64,000 nt of DNA from Nemertoderma westbladi (GCA_032718475.1 JAUCBJ010003055.1:1-64000); one strand, 5' to 3'. Shown: positions 1 to 11,977, numbered from the stretch's first letter. Translations and numbers: made by a program. The notes: a model not told the origin generated them from the letters alone.

Positions 1-49
1 CGACAAGATTTCCATAATTAAATATTTATTGATTAATAATTATTTTCAG

Positions 50-199
50 TGTTTAAAACCGGCTGTATTTGGGACTGTTATTGACCTTAATGGTGGATCT
101 TTGAGTGACGAAGCCGCCGCTGCATGGGGTCTTCTTTGGGAAGCCTTAGTGTTATGCGTCTTGGAAGGGATGAAGAAGCCCGGTCAGCCAGGGATGTGA
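50..199 (+). CDS. Candidate terminal coding exon of a globin-family gene
   Basis: An acceptor TATTTTCAG ends at 49. The following frame is open for 49 codons to TGA at 197-199. The peptide starts CLKPAVFGTV and continues LSDEAAAAWGLLWEALV and LEGMKK. Against the last exon of vertebrate beta-globin, as I know it, it aligns without gaps over the first 26 residues: the Gly at position 15, a hydrophobic at 18, Ser/Thr at 19 and Ala-Ala-Trp/Tyr at 24-26 match the G-to-H helix region. The exon starts in phase 0, as expected for the ancient globin intron G7.0. Globins bind haem and O2, but the haem-contact His lies in upstream exons outside the window. The C-terminal tail (KKPGQPGM) is a few residues longer than usual. 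The gene runs opposite to MYO6. The alternative is a chance open frame, which the ungapped match and intron phase make less likely. Confidence 0.55.
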   Translation, partial: CLKPAVFGTVIDLNGGSLSDEAAAAWGLLWEALVLCVLEGMKKPGQPGM

Positions 200-316
200 T
201 AAGGATGACAAACTCATTCACACGCGGATCAGATTATTGGCGAACTACTGTAGGTCACACATCCAGCTCACGTAGTTGCTTAATTATACTAAATCACAAA
301 CTACTTGTTGTTGTTT

Positions 317-322
317 ATTAAA
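317..322 (+). promoter_or_regulatory. Possible polyadenylation signal of the globin-like gene
   Basis: ATTAAA, the commonest variant of the AATAAA signal, lies about 118 nt after the TGA of the globin-like exon, followed by AT-rich DNA. There is no AATAAA nearer. Position is the only support. Confidence 0.25.
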
Positions 323-1317
323 TATTAATTACACCATGAACCGTAATATAGTGTCATTTTCTGATGACACGGACCCCCCCCCCCCAGATTTTTCTACAAA
401 TCTTTATCATATTGCTTGAAATTTGACATAAAACTAGATCCGCTCACCGTCGATGACCCCATGAAGCCGGAATTTCCGATTTGCCCGTAAAATATTTTAT
501 AAGCGTTTTAAAAAAGTCTCATTTGCGAAATTGAACATCTCCTATCTTCGCCATTCTTCACATTAGTCGTAGACATTAGTCGAAAGAAGGCTTGCGTTAC
601 AAGGATTCCAAATATGTAACAATATCTGAATGTCGTTGAGAAACAGCTGATAAATAGGCGTTCAAAGATTGCAAGAATTGTTGTACTGCTGCAGGCCAGT
701 TATTTTATTTAATAAATACACAAAATTCTAGAATGTGTTATTTATTTATTAGTTGGTAGGCAACAACGGTTAGCCTATACAATATTTAGTTCGTGATAAT
801 ATTACGTCTATGTGTTATAGTTTATTCGCTGTATTATCATCTTCGTCTTTTTTTTTTATGTTTTGTAAAGCATTTCGTTTCTTTTGGTTCCACATAATTG
901 TTTACTTTTCGTGTTTATGTTTGTTTGACTTTATGTTTTGTGTTGACATTATTGTTCGATGTTCCATCCTGGATTTTGGAATAAAATAACTAACTAACTA
1001 TATGTAACATTATAAAGGTCGGATAAGGGCTAAACAAATAGGAAACGGTGGAACTTTGGGAACATCGCAAAGAGATGTCAAAATTCCCCTGTCTCCATTT
1101 GTCTAGTACAAATTTGTCTAATAAAATTTTTTAAATTTTGGACACTTTTATTAATTAAGCTGAAGGTCCTGTGGCATTGGGAGGGGGTTGTGATGCCGTC
1201 TGGTAACCCGACCTTTTAATAAACTGATTTATTTTTCTGCTTTTATTTAATAAACATCTACTTTTTATACTTTAATTAATAAAAAACCAATTTTATATTT
1301 TTTATTTTACTTTATTT
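323..1317. other. AT-rich non-coding DNA with a possible LINE 3' end
   Basis: No gene is visible. There is a 12-C run at 374-385. From about 840 to 1000 the DNA is T-rich and ends GGAATAAAATAACTAACTAACTA. This looks like the 3' end of a CR1/L2-type LINE (AATAAA followed by a short TAAC tail), but no coding part is attached. The rest shows nothing recognisable. Confidence 0.3.
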
Positions 1318-2633
1318 GGCATAATGTGGCAAACCAATTGGACCAGATAGTATAAGCGCAGAACACTTAATTAATAGTAAAAGTAGCAAATTAAATGAGT
1401 TACTACTGTATCAATATTATTTACATCAATGTTAGTACATGGTTTTATGTCAAGTAACATAATAGACTGTTTATGGTCCCAATTATAAAAGATAAGAATG
1501 GTCCAATTGACGATAAGTCAAACTATAGAGGTATTGCCATAGCAACACACAGTTTCTCAACAGTTTTTGAATACATAATTCTATCAGGGATAGAATGTTA
1601 CCTAATTACTTCTGACAATCAGTTCGCATACAAACGCGGAAACGGTACAGAGTTATGTACTTATTCATTGTTAGAAACAAACAATAGACTACTACTTACA
1701 TAACGACTCTTCCGTGTACGTATGCTTTATGGATGCTTCGAAAGCTTTTGACCGAATTGTGCACAATATACTATTTGAGAAACTCATCAACAGGGGTATA
1801 CCTATTTACTTTGTTCGCATTATTGCTTATTGGTATGCTATGCAAACTTTACGTGTCAAATGGAGATCAGAATTTTCAGCAATGTTTACTGTTTCAAATG
1901 GTGTTAAACAAGGTGGTGTGCTCTCCGCTTATTTCTTTAATGTGTATATGGATGACTTATCAATATTGTTTATCTAAATCAAATGTAGGTTGTATCCTTA
2001 ATGGTGAAAGAATCAACAACTTATTGCATGCCGATGATCTGAATCTTATTTCAAATTCTGTCATTGGCCGACAAAAATTATTAGATATTTGTCAGGATTT
2101 TGCAAGCAAATATGGAATTATTTTTAACCTTGAAAAGACTAAAGTAATGCATTTTGCAGCCAAATATAGTGGTATAAAGTATATGGCACCTGTATATTTA
2201 AATGGAATTTTGATAGGAAGTACAGATTCATTCACCTATCTAGGTCACGTTATATTTGTCAATATTACTGTAAATATCAAATGTTGTTAATTTCGTTCGT
2301 TTTTAACCCCAATATATTGGACTGTGGTTGCGTCGCAATTATTATGTGGCGGAATACAACCGTATGAGTGTGGCATATAATAATGCCGCACGCATATTAT
2401 TTAAAATTCCACCTCGATATAGTATGTCACTTTTCTTTGGAGAAAACAACCTTCCCTTTCTTCATTCATATACGGCATATGCATCATGCGACATCAATTT
2501 CATCCAGAATATTTCAAATGGTCCAAAGTGCTTTGTTAACCTAGATAAACATTATTATTTTTGAAACCCCATTTGGCTTATATGGTACTCTATTTTTAAT
2601 AAAGAAACTCAAATTTTATTATTAAAAAAAAAA
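1318..2633 (+). pseudogene. Decayed non-LTR retrotransposon reverse transcriptase
   Basis: A LINE RT can be followed through at least three frames: GPDSISAEHL near 1340, VPIIKDKNG and NYRGIAIA from 1473, then motif A CFMDASKAFDR and motif B NGVKQGGVLSAYFFNVYMDDL between 1714 and 1977, then motif C LHADDLNLIS near 2030 and a C-terminal part to 2564. Frameshifts or stops lie near 1440, 1700, 1975 and 2290, so the copy is dead. A 3' tail with two AATAAA-like signals ends in a 10-A run near 2633, which fixes the orientation. No endonuclease is left, so the copy is 5'-truncated or eroded. The motifs differ from those of the RTE-like LINEs elsewhere in the window (FADD, GVLQGDTLAP), so this is a separate family. 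It lies in the intron after MYO6 exon B, opposite to MYO6. Confidence 0.8.
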
Positions 2634-3880
2634 CGGCAACTTAATTAAACTATTTTACTATTTTTAATATTTATGTGCTATAGTTTTAATATGGGTTGAT
2701 ATTAATTTATGCAATAAAAGCACACCTTATTTCGTATAATTTATATTTTTATTTTTAATTCAGTCTCAGTCTCGGTCTTCAGTCTCTACCCCTGCCAATT
2801 ATTATTAGTTGGGACCCTTATGGAAACGCGGTTTACCGCATAAGGAAATCCCTCCATTTTAACGATCAAACTTGGTGCATCTGTATTTTTTGAGTTCTGA
2901 ATGTGTAATTAGGTAATAATTATAACAATATAATATTTATTTATAGTAATTCCACAGAAATCATTTTATTGGTTTTATTAGCAATTTTAATACTTAATCT
3001 CTGAATATGTAAATAGATAATATGATTACAACTGAGAGTATTTTAGATATTTTATTGTTCATCATCTTTTAAATCGCCAGAAACTAACGTGCAGTCTGTG
3101 ACTTACTCATTATTACCTTAATTTACTTTCACTATACCGGTACCCTATAATATCTGAGTATTGTACACGTTCGTGGGGCGTCGCGCAGCACGCGAATTTG
3201 AGCAAGGTCGAAACAAGTTAGATTTGATCTGGAGTCAAAAGTTCGAGAAGTATTTACCCGTAACTTTCAAAGATATCGGAACTTTTGACTGAGATTCAAC
3301 ATCTGATGTAACGTTTTGACTAGGCCTATCTGCCAAAAGAACCTCCACCTATCTGCCAACATGTACAGTAGGTAGGCCTACCTTATGCCTTACCAGCACC
3401 ATGGTACTCGTGAAAGGCTGCATAGCCTCAGGATGACTGCTTCTACAGACTGTGATTTAGGTAGGTACCGGCACTGGTGATTTACACAGCATTGATGATT
3501 CAGTCCCGGCAATTTTGGAAGCGATGTATTACCGAGAGTTTACATTTCCGAGGAAATATACTGTAGTTACATCACTCCGCGTTTTAATAACGACCGAATA
3601 TAAGGATTCATAAATGACATAGGCCTACACCGAGCGATCGATGTTTTCTATCCAGCGATTCCTCAGGAACTGGCGGGACTTCCATCTTATATAGGCCTAC
3701 CGAGTTGAAGTCGGTACGTCGGAAAGAAGGAATAACCTTCGTACACTGAGACAAAACAGGCAATATTATCATTGTCAATTGTGGACAAGGAGATGTAGAC
3801 AGCAGAGATCCTCTGGAACCTACAGGACGATCCACATATACTGATATAAGAAAGTAGGTCACAACCCCACTTCGAAATTT
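2634..3880. other. Intronic DNA with short inverted repeats, no gene
   Basis: AT-rich up to about 3170, then more balanced. An imperfect inverted repeat spans about 3210-3315, with perfect 12-bp arms AGTCAAAAGTTC (3233-3244) and GAACTTTTGACT (3279-3290); it may be a small foldback element. TAGGCCTA and CTGTACAGTA-type words recur. The part after 3700 may be the eroded 5' end of the Penelope-like relic that follows. Open frames on either strand resemble no family I know. Confidence 0.35.
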
Positions 3881-3887
3881 CGAGCAC

Positions 3888-4480
3888 AACTAATTAAGAG
3901 GTTGAAAGAGTTTGCCCTTGACGACCCTGATCTCGCCCTGAAACACCCGTCAATGGGTTACCCATTCCCTCTATTGAAGAATCATAAAGACAATGACCAA
4001 TGGATAGATTGGAACAACGGAAGGGTTTGTTTCTTCCAAAAGAGAGATTAGATAATTCCACTTTGGGCACTTTTTCTGATTTATCGGGCAACCTACTAAG
4101 CTACTTAACTCGATCATCCAACCACTACTGGAAAGAATGCCACATTTCGTGAAAGATTTGCGAACTTCGCGCTACTTAATTCCCCAAATTGCGTCCATTG
4201 CCTTAACCTTCGCGGCATTAGATGTTGTCGACATGTACCCGCCGATTGGCCACGATGTCGCCGTGGACGCCGTAGTAGAGTCGGTTACGGAGAACGAGGA
4301 CATTCTGTGTTAAACTGGTTATACTGTAGATCAGGTTGTTATTCTACTCAAATACTGTAGGTATTGTCCCATACCTATTTTGGTTTTCAGGGTATATTTT
4401 ACTTGTTATTTAAGCGTATGGGTATGGGCGGGACGGCTGGTAAGGATGTAGCTGTTGTGGTCGTTAATAGAATTCACATG
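3888..4480 (+). pseudogene. Relic of a Penelope-like element reverse transcriptase
   Basis: Three RT blocks occur in the right order and spacing. The first is HPSMGYPFPLLKNHKD near 3945-3995, matching the PLE block that normally ends in a K-x-HK motif. The second, in one frame to a stop at 4311-4313, is LLERMPHFVKDLRTSRYLIP followed by ALDVVDMYPPIGHDVAV, which is PLE motif A (D-V-x-x-Y-x-x-I). The third is FGFQGIFYLLFKRMGMGG from about 4385, which fits motif B. Frames change between blocks and the YxDD block and GIY-YIG endonuclease were not found, so this is a dead fragment. PLEs are telomerase-related retroelements. The assignment rests on motif patterns only. Confidence 0.6.
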
Positions 4481-6739
4481 CATGTGAACATATTATTATC
4501 CCTGGTCTGCGCAATTTACTTCCGCACTTATGGTATCACGCTACAACCAGATTGGATCCGAAGTTTTTGGGGTGAGCGACATTAAATTAACTTTTGAATT
4601 TTCCAACTCGAAATCTGTCTTTTTGTATTTAGATTTGGAACAGGCCCAACGTAGCCATCCCGCCATATCCGTAGCTTCAGGAATGAAAGGGCCCCACCCC
4701 GACCTGGCAAACACCCCCGCTAGTACGTCTTCCTCCAACTCCAACATTTTCTGGTCCTGAACGACAATCTGAGGATAACAGCTTTCAGGAACTTCCACAC
4801 AGACATAGACATAATGTTTCAACCTACTGTACGGCGTTTTGGTGATTATTTCCGCTAACATTTATTCGGTTGATGTTCCACCTACTGTACGTTTCCAATT
4901 TACTTTATTCGGCGGTTGCTGGGGAACCATAATTTGAAGGGATATATGGTGTGAAGGGAGATATTTTGTTGGGCAATGTTTATTTTCGGTGCAGTAATCT
5001 TATACATTTTATATGTTTTAATATTTTTGTACACTTATACATTCTAGTTAGTTAGTAGTCATTTATTGCATTCGTTCGTCTGGAGACGGTCCCTTAGCCC
5101 CTTTATAATAAGTTCCTTCCCCTCTTAACTATTTCACTTACCCCGTGTCATCAATGTTTATCTTGGTTGCTAGGAGACATTCAACTTTGTTTACGTTGGT
5201 CGTTAAGGCCGGAGTACCGCCCCCCCCCCCCCCCCCCCAACACTTTTTGTAAATGTCTACAATTTATACTGAAATTAAAATATTTGATTTTATACAGTAT
5301 GGGCTGGTAAAATATGGCTAAACAGTTGTTTTTTCGAAAAATTTTCAAATTTCCAGGCGCCCTCTTGCGGCCATTGAATGAAACAAGATTTGCGGTTAAA
5401 ATGCTATTAGTCTTTCAATTTTAGGAGAAATTGTCTGAAACCAATTTTTTCGAATTACGGAGGTGAGTGAGCTCCACAAAAGTTATCGGTTAAAAAATTA
5501 ATTAATATGTATTACTGTAATATTATTATATATATATATATATATATATATTCCTTGTAGCCAAAACGTTTTTTTTACAGAAAAAAATATATGCACATAT
5601 ATAGCAAATATACAAGTTTCCAAAACGTCTAACAAGAAAAATATTAATATTGACGAAATAAATATTGGAACCTACTGTAAGTGACTACTACTAAAATGTA
5701 GTAGTAGTTAATACTGAAGACTGGAATTACGGGGAGGTACACCATTTTGATCCAAAATATTTTTAAATTAGTTTTATGATCGATTATAATGCACAATTAA
5801 TTGGTGTTTCCCAATCTAAAACAAATATTTAATAGCTCTTTTATTTTTCACGTTATAACAATTTCCATTTAGGTACAGTATTTTAATGTCTACAATGCCA
5901 AAATTGTAAATTAAGTGAAAATTTTTACTGAAATTATTAAAATGTTGATTGATTGATGTACGGAGACAGGGAGGGGGGGACTGGATGCAAATTCCATATT
6001 GGCGAATTAATATCCCCCTCAATGTTAAAATTGCAATATAGGGAAAGGAGCAGGTTACAGTGGCAAGTTATTTTAACCAAAACAATAAACCATATACAAT
6101 AAAACAGCTTACAGTTTTATTTTTGAAAGTTATCAGGTTTTATTTGCGACGAATTAATTTATATTGCGTCCAGTTTCCCCCCCCCCCCCCCCCCCCCCTG
6201 GATGTACCACGAGGCATCATCATATACTTGGCCTAATTATGATACGTGTGGCATCATGTACTGTAGGCCCTATTAATAATGTAGTGTACAGATACAGTAT
6301 TTCTATATTTCTCTACATTACTTCTCATTGGTTCCAAAATTTCTGCTTGATTCCGATCTCCATACTGTAGTATGGGGGGAGGGGGGGGGGGGGGGGGGCA
6401 ACCACTATTATTTATGATAACATTCTTCTACATTTTTGTTATGTTAAAATGTTAAAATATAAGAAGTAATCTTGGACAAAATCTATCTTCTTGTCTAAAC
6501 TTTAAATCTACGGCCGTAATCATTGCTGATATTTGATCATGAAATTTAAGATGAAATCTAATTCAAAATAAAGGACACTATTGTAAGTGACTTACACTTA
6601 TGTAGATACTATAAAGAAGTTAATACTGAACACTGGAATTAAACTGAAAATGAAATGAAAGAGATACAGTACACACTTGGGATTTACAAATAGTGAAATG
6701 CCGTTCTGGTCACATACATATCCAGTATCTCTCAGTACG
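4481..6739. other. AT-rich intronic DNA with homopolymer tracts
   Basis: No gene is supported. It holds a 19-C run (5220-5238), a (TA)n microsatellite (about 5526-5551), a 22-C run (about 6177-6198) and a 23-24-G run (about 6375-6398); the last two face each other about 180 bp apart and could pair. GTAGCCAAAACGTTTT near 5558 recurs at 10997-11140. A sequence around GTAAGTGACT ... GTTAATACTGAA appears at about 5680 and again at 6580, so there are dispersed short repeats. Confidence 0.5.
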
Positions 6740-9500
6740 AAATCCAAAGAGTAATCTTAGACGAAATCTAAGCTGAAATCGATGCTGTAATCTTAAAAGC
6801 TAAATCTAAAAAGTAATTTTGGATCAAATCTAACATCTCGTATAATTTGAAATCTAAGACCACAATCCTGATTTAGATTTATTCTGAAATCTAAGACGAA
6901 ATCCAAAGAGTAATCTTGGACGAAATATAAGCTTTAATCTATGGGGTAGGGACAAATCTAAGCAGAAATCTATGGGGTAATCTTAGACAAAACATAATCT
7001 GAAATCTAAAAAGTAATTTTGAACGAAATCTAACCTCTCGTCTAACTTGAAATCTCGGCTTAGATTTATTCTGAAATCTAAGACGAAAACCAAAGAGTAA
7101 TCTTGGAATATAAGCCGGAATGAAGCCGACTGTTAAGAACCAACAGCGTAATGTATAGTAGTATATAGATATTCACATACACTACATGATAACTTCACAT
7201 AATAGTAGAGTAGTAATTAGTACAAGATACCACATACATCATCAACTTTATATCAGTAACGATATTTACAGAAATTATATTTTACAGTACAGTAAGTGTG
7301 CATTGTACTAGATAAACATTCATTGCCAGCTATTCAAAGAATATTAATAGTAATAATAGCTAAGAGGTACGTACACTTTGAATAATAGTAAAGTGCCGTT
7401 CTGGTCACATACATATATCTCTCAGTACGTTTTGCCTACACCTTGATACATAATTATTTAACTTGTAGCTAGAACGTTATTTTATGAATAACATATGTAA
7501 CATAAACGTCATTTTTACATTAAGTTTTAATCTTGGACGAAATATAAGCTTTAATCTATGGGGTAGGGACAAATCTAAGCAGAAATCTATGGGGTAATCT
7601 TAGACAAAACATAATCTGAAATCGAAAAAGTAATCTTGGACGAAATCTAACCTCTCGTCTAACTTGATATCCCAAACCACAATCTTGGCTTAGATTTATT
7701 GTGAAACCGAAACGGAAATCCAAAGAGTAATCTTGGACGAAATCTAAGCTGAAATCGATGCTGTAATCTTAAAAGCTAAATCTAAAAAGTAATTTTGGAT
7801 CAAATCTAACATCTCGTATAATTTGAAATCTAAGACCACAATCCTGATTTAGATTTATTCTGAAATCTAAGACGAAATCCAAAGAGTAATCTTGGACGAA
7901 ATATAAGCTTTAATCTATGGGGTAGGGACAAATCTAAGCAGAAATCTATGGTGTAATCTTAGACAAAACATAATCTGAAATCTAAAAAGTAATTTTGAAC
8001 GAAATCTAACCTCTCGTCTAACTTGAAATCTCGGCTTAGATTTATTCTGAAATCTAAGACGAAAACCAAAGAGTAATCTTGGAATATAAGCCGGAATGAA
8101 GCCGACTGTTAAGAACCAACAGCGTAATGTATAGTAGTATATAGATATTCACATACACTACATGATAACTTCACATAATAGTAGAGTAGTAATTAGTACA
8201 AGATACCACATACATCATCAACTTTATATCAGTAACGATATTTACAGAAATTATATTTTACAGTACAGTAAGTGTGCATTGTACTAGATAAACATTCATT
8301 GCCAGCTATTCAAAGAATATTAATAGTAATAATAGCTAAGAGGTACGTACACTTTGAATAATAGTAAAGTGCCGTTCTGGTCACATACATATATCTCTCA
8401 GTACGTTTTGCCTACACCTTGATACATAATTATTTAACTTGTAGCTAGAACGTTATTTTATGAATAACATATGTAACATAAACGTCATTTTTACATTAAG
8501 TTTTAATCTTGGACGAAATATAAGCTTTAATCTATGGGGTAGGGACAAATCTAAGCAGAAATCTATGGGGTAATCTTAGACAAAACATAATCTGAAATCG
8601 AAAAAGTAATCTTGGACGAAATCTAACCTCTCGTCTAACTTGATATCCCAAACCACAATCTTGGCTTAGATTTATTGTGAAACCGAAACGGAAATCCAAA
8701 GAGTAATCTTGGACGAAATCTAAGCTGAAATCGATGCTGTAATCTTAAAAGCTAAATCTAAAAAGTAATTTTGGATCAAATCTAACATCTCGTATAATTT
8801 GAAATCTAAGACCACAATCCTGATTTAGATTTATTCTGAAATCTAAGACGAAATCCAAAGAGTAATCTTGGACGAAATATAAGCTTTAATCTATGGGGTA
8901 GGGACAAATCTAAGCAGAAATCTATGGTGTAATCTTAGACAAAACATAATCTGAAATCTAAAAAGTAATTTTGAACGAAATCTAACCTCTCGTCTAACTT
9001 GAAATCTCGGCTTAGATTTATTCTGAAATCTAAGACGAAAACCAAAGAGTAATCTTGGAATATAAGCCGGAATGAAGCCGACTGTTTAAAACCAACAGCG
9101 TAATGTATAGTAGTATATAGATATTCACATACACTACATGATAACTTCACATAATAGTAGAGTAGTAATTAGTACAAGATACCACATACATCATCAACTT
9201 TATATCAGTAACGATATTTACAGAAATTATATTTTACAGTACAGTAAGTGTGCATTGTACTAGATAAACATTCATTGCCAGCTATTCAAAGAATATTAAT
9301 AGTAATAATAGCTAAGAGGTACGTACACTTTGAATAATAGTAAAGTGCCGTTCTGGTCACATACATATATCTCTCAGTACGTTTTGCCTACCACCTTGAT
9401 ACATAATTATTAAACTTGTAACTAGAACGTTATTTTATGAATAACATATGTAACATAAACGCCATTTCTACATTAAGTCAGTCTTAATCTTGGTCGAAAT
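6740..9500. repeat. Tandem triplication of a 976-bp unit
   Basis: Landmarks recur exactly 976 bp apart: CCGGAATGAAGCCGACTGTT at 7115, 8091 and 9067, and AAAGTAATTTTGGATCAAAT near 6807, 7783 and 8759. Copies 1 to 2 and 2 to 3 differ by only a few bases (for example ATGGGGTAATC versus ATGGTGTAATC, and TTAAGAACC versus TTTAAAACC), so the duplication is recent. The third copy fades after about 9460. About half of each unit is a degenerate shorter repeat built from GAAATCTAAG / AGTAATCTTGGACG words. I see no coding function. Confidence 0.9.
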
Positions 9501-10260
9501 ATAAACTGAAATCTATGGGGTAATCTTAGACGAAATATAGCTGAAATCTAAAAAGTAATCTTGGACTAAATATTATCTTTCGTCCTACTTGAAATGTAAG
9601 ACTGTAATATTGGCTTTGATTTAATTTAAATCTAAGCAGAAATTCAAACAGTCAGCTTAACTTCAGTAAAAATCCTCCAAATAATTATAATTTTGTTGTG
9701 CATACTGGACATTAGGTTACTCATTCCAGGAATATAACTAGTAATTATAGCTAAGTGGATCACTTGGGATTGACAAATATAGTGAATTACCATTCTGGAA
9801 TTATATGAACTGAAATATAGATTTTAATCTTAGTCAAAAAAGCATTAATCTAGGGCGTACTATAAATCGTAATCTATATAGCAATCTAAGTTGATGTCCA
9901 AGAAGTCTTACCTAAAATGTAATCAAACCTGTCATCACTACAGTGACTTCAATTCTAACTCGCACAAGATGTAAGTAAAGTACAAGCGCTGAATTACAAC
10001 CTAGTGTAGACTCTAATCCGTAATTCGATAAATATTTTAATATTTTTGAATGAATTCATTGGAAATCTATGGCTTTTCAATAAACGACCTCAGTTAGGGT
10101 GTATCATATAACCGTTTTCCCCTTATCCTTTAGTATAACAGGAAACGGCGCAGGGTGCACAGCAATGCCTACTATGTACATGTACACATAAGTAATGATA
10201 TGTTATACAACTAGGGCGATATCTCGTTGACAAGACCCAGCATCACCCTGCAGAACGCAG
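9501..10260. other. AT-rich intron, continuation of the AATCTAAG-word repeat
   Basis: From 9480 to about 9900 the AATCTAAG-type words of the 976-bp unit continue in a more decayed form. The rest is AT-rich DNA without a recognisable gene. Confidence 0.4.
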
Positions 10261-10431
10261 AGACGCAGTCTGAAGCTTGTTGGACACTGTTTTCGCTGGA
10301 AGGATCAACCTGTCCGCAATCTCGTGCTGTGGCAACCTTCCTTCGAGAATAGGTGTGATGGACAGCTAATGACTTTCCTCAAAGGCCTGCTTAAGGACAC
10401 CAAACTTGAGAATAGGGATGAACTGGAAAAC
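10261..10431 (+). pseudogene. C-terminal scrap of an RTE-like LINE
   Basis: The frame starting at 10261 reads RRSLKLVGHCFRWKDQPVRN and continues LVLWQP, then QLMTFLKGLLKDTKLENRDEL. This matches residues 1000-1050 of the full-length LINE at 54975-58202 (RLRFAGHCFRREDQPVHN, LVLWQP, QPMTFLRRILKDTGLKDADDL) with many substitutions. It is an older member of the same family, without the rest of the protein. Confidence 0.75.
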
Positions 10432-11262
10432 TATCATCATTACTATATATAATAAATTCACAAACCAAATTCAACTGTTTACATTCCAAATTTCCGATCC
10501 AATAATCATTGCTTAAATAAAACACTCACAATAACCGCGTTCAATTGTGTAATTAAGTCACTCTAAATGAACTTCAGTTACTAATTAGTATATCTCAGAA
10601 TAACACATAACTTGGTGAACTGTATAGTCTGTCAAAGGCTTGAAATAGAATTTGCATAGAATTAAATAATATTTTTATTGAATATGAACATGAACATGAA
10701 TTTATTATTATTGGTATGGCTGAATAAATGTAGTAATATTACTATTAAAATTTGAAGTTAACCACCATGATGTTAGTTTTCGTAAAATATAAGGCCGATT
10801 ATTATAAAATTTAGCTCTTTGTATACATTGGCATTACTTAAAAAATAATAACAGTGAAAAATATACTGTACTTGTACATAAACTATGTATTCTCTGAAAC
10901 TGACGGGAAACCTACCTACTGGCTGACAGAAGCTCCTCAAACATATTGTAATCCGTTATATATGTATATATAATCCGTTAGATGTTAAACCAATTTTTGG
11001 TGAAGACGTTTTGGCTACTTGATAACGTTTTGGCTACTCGTAGCCAAAACGTTTAAAATCTACCAAAACGTCTACCGCATATAACTTGGAGTAGCTAGAA
11101 CGTCACTGCATATAACAAATTAAACGTTTTAGCTACAACGAATATACATACATATATATCGTTTGAGAAGCGACTATCATGATTAATTTCAAACTGAAAG
11201 TATAATTTAAAGTAATAAATATAAATAAATTAATTAAATTAATTAAAAAGACTGCGACCTAC
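10432..11262. other. Intron after MYO6 exon B: AT-rich DNA with an AACGTTTTGGCTAC repeat cluster
   Basis: No exon is visible. Between 10997 and 11140 the words ACGTTTTGGCTAC and GTAGCCAAAACGT occur several times in both orientations. At 11024-11053 they form a perfect hairpin: 14-bp arms AACGTTTTGGCTAC and its complement, separated by TC. The MYO6 exon B donor lies at 11262-11257. Confidence 0.5.
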
Positions 11263-11535
11263 CGGCGACAAGGAGGACGGGTTCCTTCTCGGGATGCAAC
11301 TCCATCTGTCTGGCGACGTACTGTCCGTCGAAGTGTGCGAACCACCAGCCCTTCTTGCGGAACGCGGCCTCCTTGTGGAGGTCGGCGGGGCGGATGAACG
11401 GGACACGGAAGTAACGCTGTTGGTTCTTGGTGGAGTCCGAGTCGACGGGCCGCTGCGATTTACCGACGGCCCCGTTCGTAAGTCCCGTGGCCGTGGTCCC
11501 AGGTCGGAGACCTTTGGGGCGGGTTGCGGTTTTGC
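11263..11535 (-). CDS. MYO6: Myosin VI tail exon B (cargo-binding domain)
   Basis: Ninety whole codons flanked by an acceptor TTATCCTAG/GC at 11535 and a donor G/GTAGGT at 11263. The peptide contains [22 protein letters not shown] and [19 protein letters not shown], very close to vertebrate myosin VI (PFIRPADQ..., [29 protein letters not shown]). Myosin VI is the minus-end-directed actin motor used in endocytosis and vesicle sorting. This domain binds cargo adaptors such as Dab2 and Tom1 through the WWY site, here WWF. The first about 38 residues form a Gly/Thr/Ser-rich linker. The exon begins with 2 nt of a split codon (G|GC, Gly), matching the phase-1 donor of exon A, and ends in phase 1. 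The domain should continue for about 60 more residues in a further exon that I did not find here. Confidence 0.93.
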
Positions 11536-11977
11536 CTAGGATAACCAATTAATTGCTGTGTGTTTATAGCTTTGGAGATTTCAAATGAAATTTTAGGTAT
11601 TCGCTAGAGGCGTTGGAGCGAAAATAAATAATAAAAATCGTGATACATTTGAAATTGGGTACTTTATCTTATTCAGTCAGTCAAATCAATAAAGCTCACA
11701 CAATAAAGCTCACAGTGCTCATAGCTCATATTTATATTACCTATATCAAATATTATACAAACATTCTTAAGTAGAATTATTCAAATATTACGATTCATTC
11801 AATGTTTATATTTTATAAAATATAATTGCCCTTGAGCCATGTTATATCGGACATTGACCCCGTAACTCATCACCCGTAAACTCAATATCACTCTGTTTAT
11901 TATATGTAGACATTACATTCCCTTACACGCCCCCCCCCCCCCCCCTGGCTATATTAGTGGCACCTTTTGTATAATCT
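11536..11977 (-). other. Unique 3' part of MYO6 intron A/B
   Basis: AT-rich DNA between array 1 and the exon B acceptor, with a run of about 15 C at 11931-11945. No gene or known element is recognised. The intron is 17,465 bp if the donor nearest exon A (29000) is used. Confidence 0.6.

Noticed and set aside
3608-4091. Minus-strand open frames of 65-93 codons
   Set aside because: They lie opposite the Penelope-like RT, whose plus-strand motifs explain the sequence better.
4541-4861. 106-codon minus-strand open frame
   Set aside because: It overlaps the area where the Penelope-like relic fades out. The peptide resembles nothing I know, has no splice or start context, and does not match the missing MYO6 C-terminus. 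A real exon cannot be excluded but is not supported.
8935-9150. 71-codon minus-strand open frame in the 976-bp repeat
   Set aside because: It lies in degenerate AATCTAAG-word repeats, resembles no protein, and the corresponding frame in the other two copies gives no similar open frame.
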